Below, one piece after another: positions 35,021 through 43,781 of a DNA stretch of 64,000 bases (position 1 is the first letter of the stretch; each line of letters begins with the position of its first letter). The stretch is from Acidobacteriota bacterium (GTDB lineage Bacteria > Acidobacteriota > Terriglobia > Bryobacterales > Bryobacteraceae). A program made the position numbers and the translations under genes. The stretch is taken from assembly GCA_018268935.1 (NCBI GenBank), contig JAFDVS010000014.1, positions 30,845 to 94,844 of the forward strand. The letters are read 5' to 3'. A model generated the notes under the pieces. That model made no database searches, was not told where the DNA came from, and saw only the letters and a program-made list of their open reading frames with translations.

Positions 35021-36012
35021 AAGGAAATTGTCGTCAGGCGCGCAGCGTGGGGCGCCAATTCTCCGGGCAGTGAGAATCGCACGTCTTCCTCTTTGATTTC
35101 GACCGGCTCATACCGGTGGAAGCCGTGATCACGAATCAGCGAGTCAATCAGTTCCTGAACCAGGTTCTCCGGCGCCGATGCGCCGGCCGTCACCGCAACC
35201 GTATCCACACCTTCCACCCACTTCGCGTTCACTTCACCAGCATCGTCAATCAAATAAGAAGGAACACCCGAATTGCGGCACACTTCCACCAGCCGCCGCG
35301 AATTCGAACTGTTCTGCGATCCCACCACCAGCAGAACATCGCACAGCGGAGCCACCGCCTTCACCGCCAACTGCCGGTTCTCCGTCGCGTAACAGATATC
35401 CTGCGCCGGCGGCGCTTCAATGTGCGGGAAGCGCTGTTGCAGCCGTGCAATCACACCCTTGGTTTCGTCCAGACTGAGTGTCGTCTGCGTCAGGTAACAG
35501 ATCTTCGCCGGATCCATAATGTCCAGACGATCCACGTCTTCTTCGGTCTCCACTAAGAGAGTGGATTCAGGAGCCTCGCCCAGAGTTCCGACAACTTCGT
35601 CATGATCTTTGTGTCCGATGAGAATGATGGTGTATCCGCGCTTGGCGAATCGCACCGCTTCCAGGTGAACTTTCGTCACCAGCGGACAGGTGGCGTCGAT
35701 CACTTTCAGACTGCGCGCCTTGGCTTCCGCACGCACCGCGGGTGATACGCCGTGGGCGCTGAAGATCACCCGTCCCCCGGACGGCACTTCGTTCAGTTCT
35801 TCCACGAAGATAGCCCCAGCCGCGCGTAGATCCTCAACAACGTGGCGGTTGTGGACAATCTCTTTGCGCACGTATATCGGCGCGCCATGAATCTCCAGCG
35901 CGATTTTCACTACATCGATTGCCCGTACGACACCCGCGCAGAAGCCACGAGGAGTAAGGAGAAGTATCTTACGCTCCCTGCACCCCTCGTCAATCCCAGA
36001 ACTTGAGTGCAT
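35017..36012 (-). CDS. ispH: 4-hydroxy-3-methylbut-2-enyl diphosphate reductase IspH
   Basis: 331 residues. The three iron-sulfur Cys motifs are GFCAGVVRAI, DATCPLVTKVH and QDICYATENRQ, and HGVSP is present. It makes IPP and DMAPP in the MEP pathway. It is the first gene of the hopanoid operon. The ATG at 36012 adds about 14 residues before the usual KILLLTPRGFCAG start and has no ribosome site. A GGGAG site precedes an ATA codon at the conserved start instead, so the true start is uncertain. A TATAAT box at 36024-36029 would place the transcript start within a few bases of the ATG. Confidence 0.93.
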   Translation of the reverse strand: MHSSSGIDEGCRERKILLLTPRGFCAGVVRAIDVVKIALEIHGAPIYVRKEIVHNRHVVEDLRAAGAIFVEELNEVPSGGRVIFSAHGVSPAVRAEAKARSLKVIDATCPLVTKVHLEAVRFAKRGYTIILIGHKDHDEVVGTLGEAPESTLLVETEEDVDRLDIMDPAKICYLTQTTLSLDETKGVIARLQQRFPHIEAPPAQDICYATENRQLAVKAVAPLCDVLLVVGSQNSSNSRRLVEVCRNSGVPSYLIDDAGEVNAKWVEGVDTVAVTAGASAPENLVQELIDSLIRDHGFHRYEPVEIKEEDVRFSLPGELAPHAARLTTISL

Positions 36013-36023
36013 ATTACTGAATT

Positions 36024-36029
36024 ATTATA
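36024..36029 (-). promoter_or_regulatory. Candidate -10 box of the hopanoid operon
   Basis: A perfect TATAAT on the minus strand, preceded by TTGC, ends 11 bases before the ispH ATG. No good -35 was found. If used, the leader would be only about five bases, giving a nearly leaderless mRNA, which agrees with the missing ribosome site. Confidence 0.4.
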
Positions 36030-36066
36030 GCAACCAATCCCCCTCTCCTCTGTTCACGCCGCACGT

Positions 36067-39000
36067 TCAAAACGAAATCCGTCCTCCAACCTGGATCCCT
36101 CTCGGCATCCCTCGCTCCCCGCCCGCCGACCCGAAATTCGCCGAATTCACTGTCGTCACGCTCGGGCCTACCATTGTCGTCTGATTCATCAGATTGAAAA
36201 ACTGCCCTTCCAGCCGGAATCGCACCTTGTCCGTCACCGCGAACGTCTTCATCAACGTCGCATCCATGTTCCGCAACCAGGCCGCCCGCACGTCCGGCAG
36301 GAATCGCGGTCCATTCGGAATCTGAAACTCCGGCGTCACCGTGAACGCCGCCGGGTTGAACCACGGACGCGTGCATCCGCACCGGTTATCCCAATCCTTC
36401 GCGTTCGCCACCGATTCGCTCAGCGGAATCTTCGCCTTCACTCCAGCCGCCACCGACGCCCGCGACGGGCTCGCCCCCGCCAACCGCGATAGGTCCGGAC
36501 CACCCACCGCCACCGGCGACCCAGCCTGCAACGTGTTCGCCGCAAATATGCTCCATCCTCCCAACGTCAAATTCGCCGCCTTGCCCAGCACTCCCGTCCC
36601 GCCGCTCTTCAGAAACCTCCGTCCCTTCCCGTAAGGCGCCGTGAACGAATAGAAAAATACAAACCGGTGGGGCACATCGAACGACCCCAATGACCGCTCC
36701 AACCGCACGTTGTATATGTCCCGCAACGCCGAAGGATCCAGAAACGCCGCCCCATTCCCCGCCCCGCCCGAGTCGATCAGCTTCGACCACGTGTAGTGTG
36801 CCGTCAACGAAAAGCCCTTCGTGAACCGCCGCTCAAATCGCAACGTCATCGCGTGATAAACGCTGTCCCCCACCGGTGGCCGCAGATAAAACAAACTCCC
36901 GCCATACGCATTGGCCGTCGTCGGATTCGCATACTGCGGGTACGGCTTCAACAACTGCATCCGAGGCACCGTCGCCTGCGCCGGCAACCCCGTCCGGATC
37001 TGCGACGCATACGGATTCGCCACCCGCTCATTCAGCCATGCCCCGCCCTGCTCCAGATTCGCCGGATGGATCTGATTCAGTTCCAGATTCGGAATCGGCA
37101 AGTGTATCCCCCGCGTCCCCCAATACGTCGCATCGATCACCGTGTGCCACGCCAGTTGCCGCCCGATCGCGAAGTTCCACTGCTGCACATACGGCGCCGG
37201 CTGTTCCCGCAACACAATGTTCGAATTCGTGCCCAAACGATACGTGCCGTCCGTCACCCGATCCGCCGATTGCGGCCGTGCAATCCCGCCCGGAAACGGA
37301 TCGCTCAGCGTCACCCGAGGCGCATACGCCGGCGTGAACACATCCGCCACCACCGTATAGTTGAACGGCGTCGTCACAATCGTCGGCTCCAGCCCCAGCG
37401 GCAAAAAGAAAACCCCGTACCCCGCGCGCACCGCCGTCTTCGGATTGATCCGGTACGCTGCCCCCACCCGAGGCGCGAAGTTCCGGTAGTTGTTCGCCCG
37501 CAACGTTCGCGGATTGCCGCCCCCCGTAAACAACAGCGCTCCGTTCGGAGCCCCTCGCACCGGGCTCGCCACATTCGGATCGAAATACGAAAGCCGGTCG
37601 TGCGATTCTCCCGTCCCCGTCTCCGTTTCCCACCGCAATCCCGCGTTCACCGTCAGCCGCGAAGTCACCTTGAAATCGTCCTGCACATATCCGCCCGCAT
37701 AGTGGTGATACGCCGTCAGCGGCTCCACCTTCTCATACTGGAAGCCCCCAAAACCAAGCAGCATGCTCGCAAACCCCAGCCCCAACTGCGGAGCCACCGA
37801 CGCCAGTTGATCCGGAGCCGTATTCTGCTTGCCAAACGCATACAACCCCGTCGGATTGAATATCTGGAACGGATAGAAACGGTACAGCCGGTACTCGCCG
37901 CCCATCCGCAGATTGTGCTTCCCCCGCGTGTACACCAGATTGCCCTGAAGCCCTTGCGTGTCCCGTGGCTGATCGTTATGCGCCGTCCCGCCCAGCGACG
38001 GAAATTCGTTGTTCGTCACGTTCGGAAAGAACAAAATGTTCGCCGCATCCCGTATGTACGACGGAAACCCTAACTGCGTCGGATCGTACCCCAGCGTGTT
38101 CGAAATCTGATTCGCCCGGAACCGCGCGAACATGTACCGGAACACCGCATACAGCCGAGGAGTGAATTGATAGGTATCGTCGATCGCCGCATTCGCAAAC
38201 CGGTCATACACCGAGTTCGAATTCGTGAACCGCACCACCGTCGCCGGATTCGTATCCAGATTCTCCTGCCACGAAAACCGCCCGAACAGCCGGTGCTTCT
38301 CGTTGAAGTAATGATCCACCCGGTTCGTGAACAGATCCCGCGAATACGTCCGCGAAGCTTCGTACAAATAGTTCTGCCGCCCCGTCACCGTCGACCCCGC
38401 CCGGTTCGGCTCCGGATAAAACGACACCAGCTTCGCCGCAATCGGATTGATCCGGCTCGCCGGCACAATATTGCCCGGAAACGGATCGCGCGACCGCGTA
38501 TTCCCCACCACCCGCGACGTCGCCGGATCAAACACCTGAATGCTCTGCGGCCCGCCCGCCGCTAGAAACACCGTGCTCGAAAAATCCCCAGCCCGCTCCA
38601 TCCCCGTCGGCACGCTTTGCACCGATTGCACCGGATCCTTCTCCCGCCGCCCTTCAAACGCCGTAAAGAAGAACGTTTTGTTCCGGCCCTTGAACAACCC
38701 CGGAATCCATACCGGCCCGCCCAGCGTGAATCCATACTGATGCCGCCGCAACACCGGCTTCGGCGTGTTGAAGCGGTTATTCACAAAGCTGTTGGCTTGG
38801 AACAAATCGTTCTGATGGTAGTAATACGTCGTCCCGTGATACTGATTGGTCCCCGCCTTCGTCACCACGTTCACCACGCCGCCGCCCGTGCGCCCGAACT
38901 CCGCCGAAAATGCATTCGTCTCCACCCGGATCTCCTGCACCGAATCCGGCGGCGGATTGATCACCACCCCATTGAAATCCCCGATCGTGTTCGTCGACCC

Positions 39001-39573
39001 GTCTAGCAGCACCTCATTGGTAGACGTCCTACCACCGCCGACGCTGAAATTCGAATCGAACACATTGCGTCCCCCGCGCGATTGCCCCACCTGGTCCCGC
39101 GCAATCACCCCCGGCACCGTCCGCACCAGCGCCATAATGTTGCGCTCCGCCAGCGGAAACTCCTCAATCGTCTTCGTCTCCAGCGTCAACCCCACCCCGC
39201 CCGACTCCGTCTGCAACACCGGCACTTCCGCCGACACCTCCACCGATGTCGCCGTCTCCGCCAGTTTCAACGAAAAATCGAGCGTCGCATTCTGGTTCAC
39301 CTCCAGTTTCACCCCTTGCTGCACCAGCCTCTGGAACCCCGCCTTCTCCACCGTAACTTCGTAGTTGCCCGGCAGCAGCAACGGCAGAAAATACGTCCCC
39401 GACTCATCGCTTGCCGCCGACTTCGTGGCGTTGGTCTCCATCTGCCGCACTGACACCTTCGCCAAAGGCACGGGCGCGCCCGATGGATCCCGCAATGTCC
39501 CCGATAACCGGGCCGAAAACGTCTGGCCGCACAGCATCGCGGCACTCGCCCAAAGCAAAGCTACAAAGCGCAC
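36067..39573 (-). CDS. Oar-like TonB-dependent receptor with carboxypeptidase-regulatory domain
   Basis: 1168 residues. After a signal peptide (MRFVALLWASAAMLCGQ) comes a carboxypeptidase-regulatory Ig-like domain (about 20-110; GTLRDPSGAPVPLAKVSVRQ), then a plug domain (ERNIMALVRTVPGV), then a long outer-membrane barrel ending in GRISF. These Oar-like proteins are numerous in Acidobacteria and usually lack a canonical TonB box; ligands are unknown, often thought to be peptides or polysaccharides. The gene lies 19 bases downstream of the ADOP gene stop and may be co-transcribed with the PadR-ADOP pair. Confidence 0.9.
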   Translation of the reverse strand: MRFVALLWASAAMLCGQTFSARLSGTLRDPSGAPVPLAKVSVRQMETNATKSAASDESGTYFLPLLLPGNYEVTVEKAGFQRLVQQGVKLEVNQNATLDFSLKLAETATSVEVSAEVPVLQTESGGVGLTLETKTIEEFPLAERNIMALVRTVPGVIARDQVGQSRGGRNVFDSNFSVGGGRTSTNEVLLDGSTNTIGDFNGVVINPPPDSVQEIRVETNAFSAEFGRTGGGVVNVVTKAGTNQYHGTTYYYHQNDLFQANSFVNNRFNTPKPVLRRHQYGFTLGGPVWIPGLFKGRNKTFFFTAFEGRREKDPVQSVQSVPTGMERAGDFSSTVFLAAGGPQSIQVFDPATSRVVGNTRSRDPFPGNIVPASRINPIAAKLVSFYPEPNRAGSTVTGRQNYLYEASRTYSRDLFTNRVDHYFNEKHRLFGRFSWQENLDTNPATVVRFTNSNSVYDRFANAAIDDTYQFTPRLYAVFRYMFARFRANQISNTLGYDPTQLGFPSYIRDAANILFFPNVTNNEFPSLGGTAHNDQPRDTQGLQGNLVYTRGKHNLRMGGEYRLYRFYPFQIFNPTGLYAFGKQNTAPDQLASVAPQLGLGFASMLLGFGGFQYEKVEPLTAYHHYAGGYVQDDFKVTSRLTVNAGLRWETETGTGESHDRLSYFDPNVASPVRGAPNGALLFTGGGNPRTLRANNYRNFAPRVGAAYRINPKTAVRAGYGVFFLPLGLEPTIVTTPFNYTVVADVFTPAYAPRVTLSDPFPGGIARPQSADRVTDGTYRLGTNSNIVLREQPAPYVQQWNFAIGRQLAWHTVIDATYWGTRGIHLPIPNLELNQIHPANLEQGGAWLNERVANPYASQIRTGLPAQATVPRMQLLKPYPQYANPTTANAYGGSLFYLRPPVGDSVYHAMTLRFERRFTKGFSLTAHYTWSKLIDSGGAGNGAAFLDPSALRDIYNVRLERSLGSFDVPHRFVFFYSFTAPYGKGRRFLKSGGTGVLGKAANLTLGGWSIFAANTLQAGSPVAVGGPDLSRLAGASPSRASVAAGVKAKIPLSESVANAKDWDNRCGCTRPWFNPAAFTVTPEFQIPNGPRFLPDVRAAWLRNMDATLMKTFAVTDKVRFRLEGQFFNLMNQTTMVGPSVTTVNSANFGSAGGERGMPRGIQVGGRISF

Positions 39574-39592
39574 GACGCCAGAATAGCACCCG

Positions 39593-42229
39593 CTATTCGG
39601 CCCGCAATGCTTCCATCGGATCCATCCGCGATGCCCGCCGCGCCGGCAGATATCCCGCTAGCATCGCAGCTCCGGCCAAAATGCAAAGCATCGCCCCAAA
39701 CGTCATCGGATCCCCCGGCGTCACCTGATACAGCAACCCTTCGATCACGCACCCCAATACGAACGCCGCCGCCATCCCTAACCCCAACCCCACTCCCGCC
39801 AGTTGCAGCGTCTGCACCAGCACCTCCCGCCGTACGTCGCCCGCCGACGCGCCTAACGCCATCCGGATCCCAATCTCCTGCCGCCGCTGATTCACCGAAT
39901 ACGAAACTACCGCGTAAATCCCCAGCCCCGCCAGCACCAACGCAAACCCGGCGAAACCCGCCAGCAGCAGCAACAGGAATCGCCGCGGCGACACAGCCCG
40001 ATCCACCAGTCCCTGAATCGTCCGGTACTCCGCCGCCGCCAGCGTCGCGTCCAACGGCGTCAATGCGCCCCGCACCGCCGCGGCCAGATCCGCCGCCGAA
40101 CGCGAGCCCCGCACCACCAGCATCGCCGATCCCCAATCATTCGTCTGCCGCACCGGCAGATAAAACTCAAACCCCGACTCCTTCTCCAACGCCAGATGCC
40201 GCACGTTCCGCACCACGCCAATCACCCGCCGGTCCGGCCGGTCCGTCCGCATGATCTTCCCCAATGCATCTTCACCCGGCCACATCTTCTTCGCGATCTC
40301 CTCGTTCACAATAATGACCTTCTCGCTCGTAGCCGTGTCCGCTGGCGTGAAGTCGCGCCCCGCCACCAGCGCAACACCCATCGCCGCAAAATATCCATCG
40401 CTCACCACTCGCACAAATCCCAGCGGGTAATCCTCCCGCCTGAATTCCCGGCCCTTCGGCGCGAATCCCCACGTCCGGCTGCCCCGCAGCGGCAATGAAT
40501 CCGTCAGCCCCGCCGCTACCACGCCCGGCGAGTTCCGCACCCGCGCCAGCGCTTCATCGAAATACCCGTTCCGCTTTTCCTGCGTGTCATAGCTCCGGTT
40601 CGGATCAATGCGAATCGACACCGCGCTCTGCGGCCGAAAGCCCATGTCCACATCCAGCAGCCGCGTAAAACTGCGCAATAGCAGCCCCGCCGCGGCCACC
40701 AGCATGCAGGCAAATGCCACTTCCGACACTACCAGCGCCCGCCGGATCCAAGCACTCCCCGAGCCTTCCGTCGAACCTCGCGTCGACTCCTTCAGCGCGC
40801 TATGCAGCACCGGAGAGGACAGCCGCCACGCCGGAGCCAGTCCAAATGCAATCCCCGTCACCATCGCCACCAGCAGTGTGAACCCCAGCGCCGCCCCATC
40901 CATCCGCACTTCCTGCAGCAAAGGAATACTCAACGAATCAATCCGCGTCAGCGCCTCCGTGGCGAATACCGCCAGCACCACTCCCAACATCGCCGCGCCC
41001 AGCGAAAGCACCAGGCTCTCCGTCAACAATTGCCGCAAGATGCGCCCGCGCCCTGCTCCCAGCGCGGCCCGGATCGCAATCTCCTTCGTCCGTCCCGCCG
41101 ACCGCGCCAGCAACAGATTCGACAAATTCGCGCACACAATCAGCATCACCACACCGATCGCGAAAGAGAGCACCAGCATCGGGAATCGCATCGCACCGCT
41201 CACGCGCTCACTCAGCACCTGCAGCGTCGGCTCCAATTGGTTCCGGTTCGGATTCGCCTCTCGAATCTGCTTGGAAATAACGTCTGCTTCCGCCTGTGCT
41301 TGCCCCACACTCACTCCCGGCCGCAGCCGCCCCACCAGCGCCAGCGTATTCCCCTGCCGGTCCGTCCGCGGCGTCAACGGAAAGGGAACAAAGAGGTCCG
41401 TCTGGCTCCCCGGAGTAAACACCGTCGCAAAATCAAACGACGCAGGCAGCACGCCCACCACCGTCACCGGTTGATTGTTCAACGTCAGTTCGCGCCCCAC
41501 AATCGCCGGATCGGAGGCGAACCGCCGCACCCAAAACCCATGGCTCAACAGCGCCACCCGCGGCCCGTTATCCACACATTCCTGCCGCGTGAAATGCCGT
41601 CCCAACACCGGCTGCACGCCCAGCAGCGGAAAGAAATTCTCCGTCACCGGCACGCGAGTCAGCCGCTCCGGCTCTCCCACTCCCGTCATCATGCTGTCGC
41701 CCACGCCATAAAAGGCAAAGTAGCCGGCAATATCTTCGAACGACCGGCTCTGCGCGCGGAACTCCAGCAGATTGTTCACCTGCGCCGTCGCTGCCGAAAG
41801 CCCTTCTCCCTTGCCCGCCACAATCCACACCAGCCGCTCCGCATCGCGAAACGGCAGCGGCCGCAGCAACAGCGCATTGACGATATTGAACACCGTCGAA
41901 GAAGCGCCAATCCCCAGCGCCACCGTCAGCACGGCAAACGTCGTGAATCCCGCATCGCGCCGCAACGTCCGCAGCGCCTGGCGCGTGTCCTGCATCAGTG
42001 TCTCCAGCCACGGCAATCCCCGCGCATCGCGTTGCAACTCCCGCGTCTGCTCCGCCCCGCCAATCCGTACCAGTGCCAGACGCCTAGCCTCTTCCGCCGA
42101 ATGCCCCTGCCTCATCAACTCCGCCGCGGCCATCTCCACATGCGCCTGCAACTCCTCCTGGAAATCGGCGTCCTGCCCGACGCCACCCACCAGCGAGCGC
42201 AACTTCGCGAACAACTCCCGAATCGTCAT
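39593..42229 (-). CDS. ADOP-type MacB/FtsX permease
   Basis: 878 residues with the full ADOP layout: a cytosolic N-terminal region (1-75), a first membrane helix (FAVLTVALGIGASSTVFNIV), a MacB-like periplasmic domain, FtsX helices, a second periplasmic domain, and terminal helices ending in RASRMDPMEALRAE. There is no ATPase partner. Its ATG overlaps the PadR stop by four bases, so the regulator and permease are one unit. Family substrates are unknown. Confidence 0.9.
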   Translation of the reverse strand: MTIRELFAKLRSLVGGVGQDADFQEELQAHVEMAAAELMRQGHSAEEARRLALVRIGGAEQTRELQRDARGLPWLETLMQDTRQALRTLRRDAGFTTFAVLTVALGIGASSTVFNIVNALLLRPLPFRDAERLVWIVAGKGEGLSAATAQVNNLLEFRAQSRSFEDIAGYFAFYGVGDSMMTGVGEPERLTRVPVTENFFPLLGVQPVLGRHFTRQECVDNGPRVALLSHGFWVRRFASDPAIVGRELTLNNQPVTVVGVLPASFDFATVFTPGSQTDLFVPFPLTPRTDRQGNTLALVGRLRPGVSVGQAQAEADVISKQIREANPNRNQLEPTLQVLSERVSGAMRFPMLVLSFAIGVVMLIVCANLSNLLLARSAGRTKEIAIRAALGAGRGRILRQLLTESLVLSLGAAMLGVVLAVFATEALTRIDSLSIPLLQEVRMDGAALGFTLLVAMVTGIAFGLAPAWRLSSPVLHSALKESTRGSTEGSGSAWIRRALVVSEVAFACMLVAAAGLLLRSFTRLLDVDMGFRPQSAVSIRIDPNRSYDTQEKRNGYFDEALARVRNSPGVVAAGLTDSLPLRGSRTWGFAPKGREFRREDYPLGFVRVVSDGYFAAMGVALVAGRDFTPADTATSEKVIIVNEEIAKKMWPGEDALGKIMRTDRPDRRVIGVVRNVRHLALEKESGFEFYLPVRQTNDWGSAMLVVRGSRSAADLAAAVRGALTPLDATLAAAEYRTIQGLVDRAVSPRRFLLLLLAGFAGFALVLAGLGIYAVVSYSVNQRRQEIGIRMALGASAGDVRREVLVQTLQLAGVGLGLGMAAAFVLGCVIEGLLYQVTPGDPMTFGAMLCILAGAAMLAGYLPARRASRMDPMEALRAE

Positions 42230-42576
42230 TTCCCCTCCTCCGCCTTCAACGCCAGCATCCGCCCCATCACATCGGCCAACTGCCGCCAGTGCTCGGCATC
42301 GGCCGCCAATTGCTTCACTCCGCGCTTGGTCAGCGAGTAATATTTCGCCTTGCGATTGTTATCCGAAGTCCCCCAGGACGCCGAGATCCACCCCCGCTGC
42401 TGCAGCCGCACCAGCGACGCGTAGATCGTTCCCTGATTCAACAGCACCTGATTCCCGCTCGTCTGTTCAATCCGCCGCGCGATTCCATATCCGTGCTGCG
42501 CCCCCATCGCCGATAGCGTCTGCAACACCATCACGTCCAACGTCCCTTGCAGCAAGTCGAGTTTCTTCGGAATCAT
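42226..42576 (-). CDS. PadR family transcriptional regulator
   Basis: 116 residues. Winged-helix signature HGYGIARRIEQ...LNQGTIYASLVRLQQRGWI, then KYYSLTKRGVKQL and a C-terminal dimerisation helix. First gene of the PadR-ADOP unit. Twin palindromes lie 11-60 bases upstream of its ATG and are likely its own binding sites. The divergent barrel gene at 42702 may share the control region. Confidence 0.93.
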   Translation of the reverse strand: MIPKKLDLLQGTLDVMVLQTLSAMGAQHGYGIARRIEQTSGNQVLLNQGTIYASLVRLQQRGWISASWGTSDNNRKAKYYSLTKRGVKQLAADAEHWRQLADVMGRMLALKAEEGK

Positions 42577-42586
42577 GAACTGCCTC

Positions 42587-42636
42587 CTGTGGCCCTACCA
42601 CAGAAGTATGCCATAGCTCCTGTGGCATTGCCACAG
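42587..42636. promoter_or_regulatory. Twin palindromes, likely PadR operators
   Basis: CTGTGG-CCCTA-CCACAG (42587-42603) and CTGTGG-CATTG-CCACAG (42620-42636) have identical six-base arms and the same TC...AA flanks, with centres 33 bases apart, about three helical turns. They lie between the divergent PadR and barrel genes. Confidence 0.65.
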
Positions 42637-42701
42637 AACAAAAGTTAATTTCTCCAGCCGTAGGCAAGTGCGACGCGCACAGAGTCTTCTCTTCAGACAT
42701 C

Positions 42702-43781
42702 ATGATCCGCGTCTTCTTTGTCTTCGCTCTTTCCACTTCTGCAGCCGCCCAATCGCTCAGCATCGGAGCCGTCGCCGGGACCAACCTCACCAACGACGTG
42801 CAAGCCGGCAGGGACTCCATAGAAACCGTTTTCCCCGGAACACGCCGCCCGATCCTCGGCGTCTCTTTCGACCTCAGCCTTGCCACCAATACCGCCATCG
42901 AATTCCAAGCCCTCCACCGCGAACTGAAAACCACCAGCACCATAGGCGCATTTGGTCCCTTCACCCGAACCCTCACCACCTGGGAGCTCCCGCTTCTCTT
43001 CAAATACACGCTGTCCGGCCGCTCCGTGAAACCATTCTTCACCGCCGGGCCATCGTTCCGGCCGGCCGGCAACGGCACAGGCCTCTCGCACACAGGCATC
43101 ACTACAGGCGCCGGCATTGCCATCCATCTGCCCGGCGGCTTTCGTATCTCACCCGAACTTCGCTACACCCGATGGTCTTACCGCCCCATCGGCTACACCC
43201 TCGGCGCGCCGCTCCTGCATCAGGTCGAGTTATTCGTCACCATCGACCGACCGTCCACCAACCGGCGCTTCAGCGTCTTCCGCCAACCCGTTTCCTTCGG
43301 CGCGATCGCCGGACTAGACCTCGGCGACGACTTCATCCCCGGCATCTTTCCCAATCACATTCCCGAAAGCAACAGCCCCTTATTCGGTGTGCTCGCCGAA
43401 ATCCAACTCCCCCGCTCCCTGTCGCTCGAAGTCAACGCCACCTACCGGCCGCTACACGGCACTGCGCCGGAAGGTAGCAGCCGCGTCCGCTTCGCCCACC
43501 TCACCTGGGAATTCCCCATCCTCCTCAAGCACCGCCTGACCACACACCACCGCATCACCCCATTCCTCGAAGCGGGTCCCTCCTTCCGTGCCGAAGGCAA
43601 CCTCAATCTCCGCCCCGTCTCCCACTACGGCGCCACCGCCGGTGCGGGCCTCGAGTTCCGCTGGCGCCCGATAAAAATCGCACCAACAGCCCGCTACACG
43701 CGATGGGCCGGAACATCACCACCCGCCGTATCTCACACCGCTCCGAACCAATTCCAGATTCTGGTAGCTATCGCGTTCTAA
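42702..43781 (+). CDS. Outer-membrane barrel-like protein with internal duplication
   Basis: 359 residues with a signal peptide (MIRVFFVFALSTSAAAQ). Two homologous halves can be read: 19-185 and 195-359. Each has GAxAGxxLxxD near its start, then LxVEFQALHR/LEVNATYRPL, TWELPLLFKY/TWEFPILLKH, PFFTAGPSFRPAGN/PFLEAGPSFRAEGN, PELRYTRW/PTARYTRW, and an aromatic end. This looks like two fused outer-membrane beta-barrel (OMP_b-brl type) units. It ends on Phe as barrels do. It is divergent from the PadR-ADOP unit and its 3' end overlaps the sulfatase stop by four bases. Function unknown. Confidence 0.7.
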   Translation: MIRVFFVFALSTSAAAQSLSIGAVAGTNLTNDVQAGRDSIETVFPGTRRPILGVSFDLSLATNTAIEFQALHRELKTTSTIGAFGPFTRTLTTWELPLLFKYTLSGRSVKPFFTAGPSFRPAGNGTGLSHTGITTGAGIAIHLPGGFRISPELRYTRWSYRPIGYTLGAPLLHQVELFVTIDRPSTNRRFSVFRQPVSFGAIAGLDLGDDFIPGIFPNHIPESNSPLFGVLAEIQLPRSLSLEVNATYRPLHGTAPEGSSRVRFAHLTWEFPILLKHRLTTHHRITPFLEAGPSFRAEGNLNLRPVSHYGATAGAGLEFRWRPIKIAPTARYTRWAGTSPPAVSHTAPNQFQILVAIAF

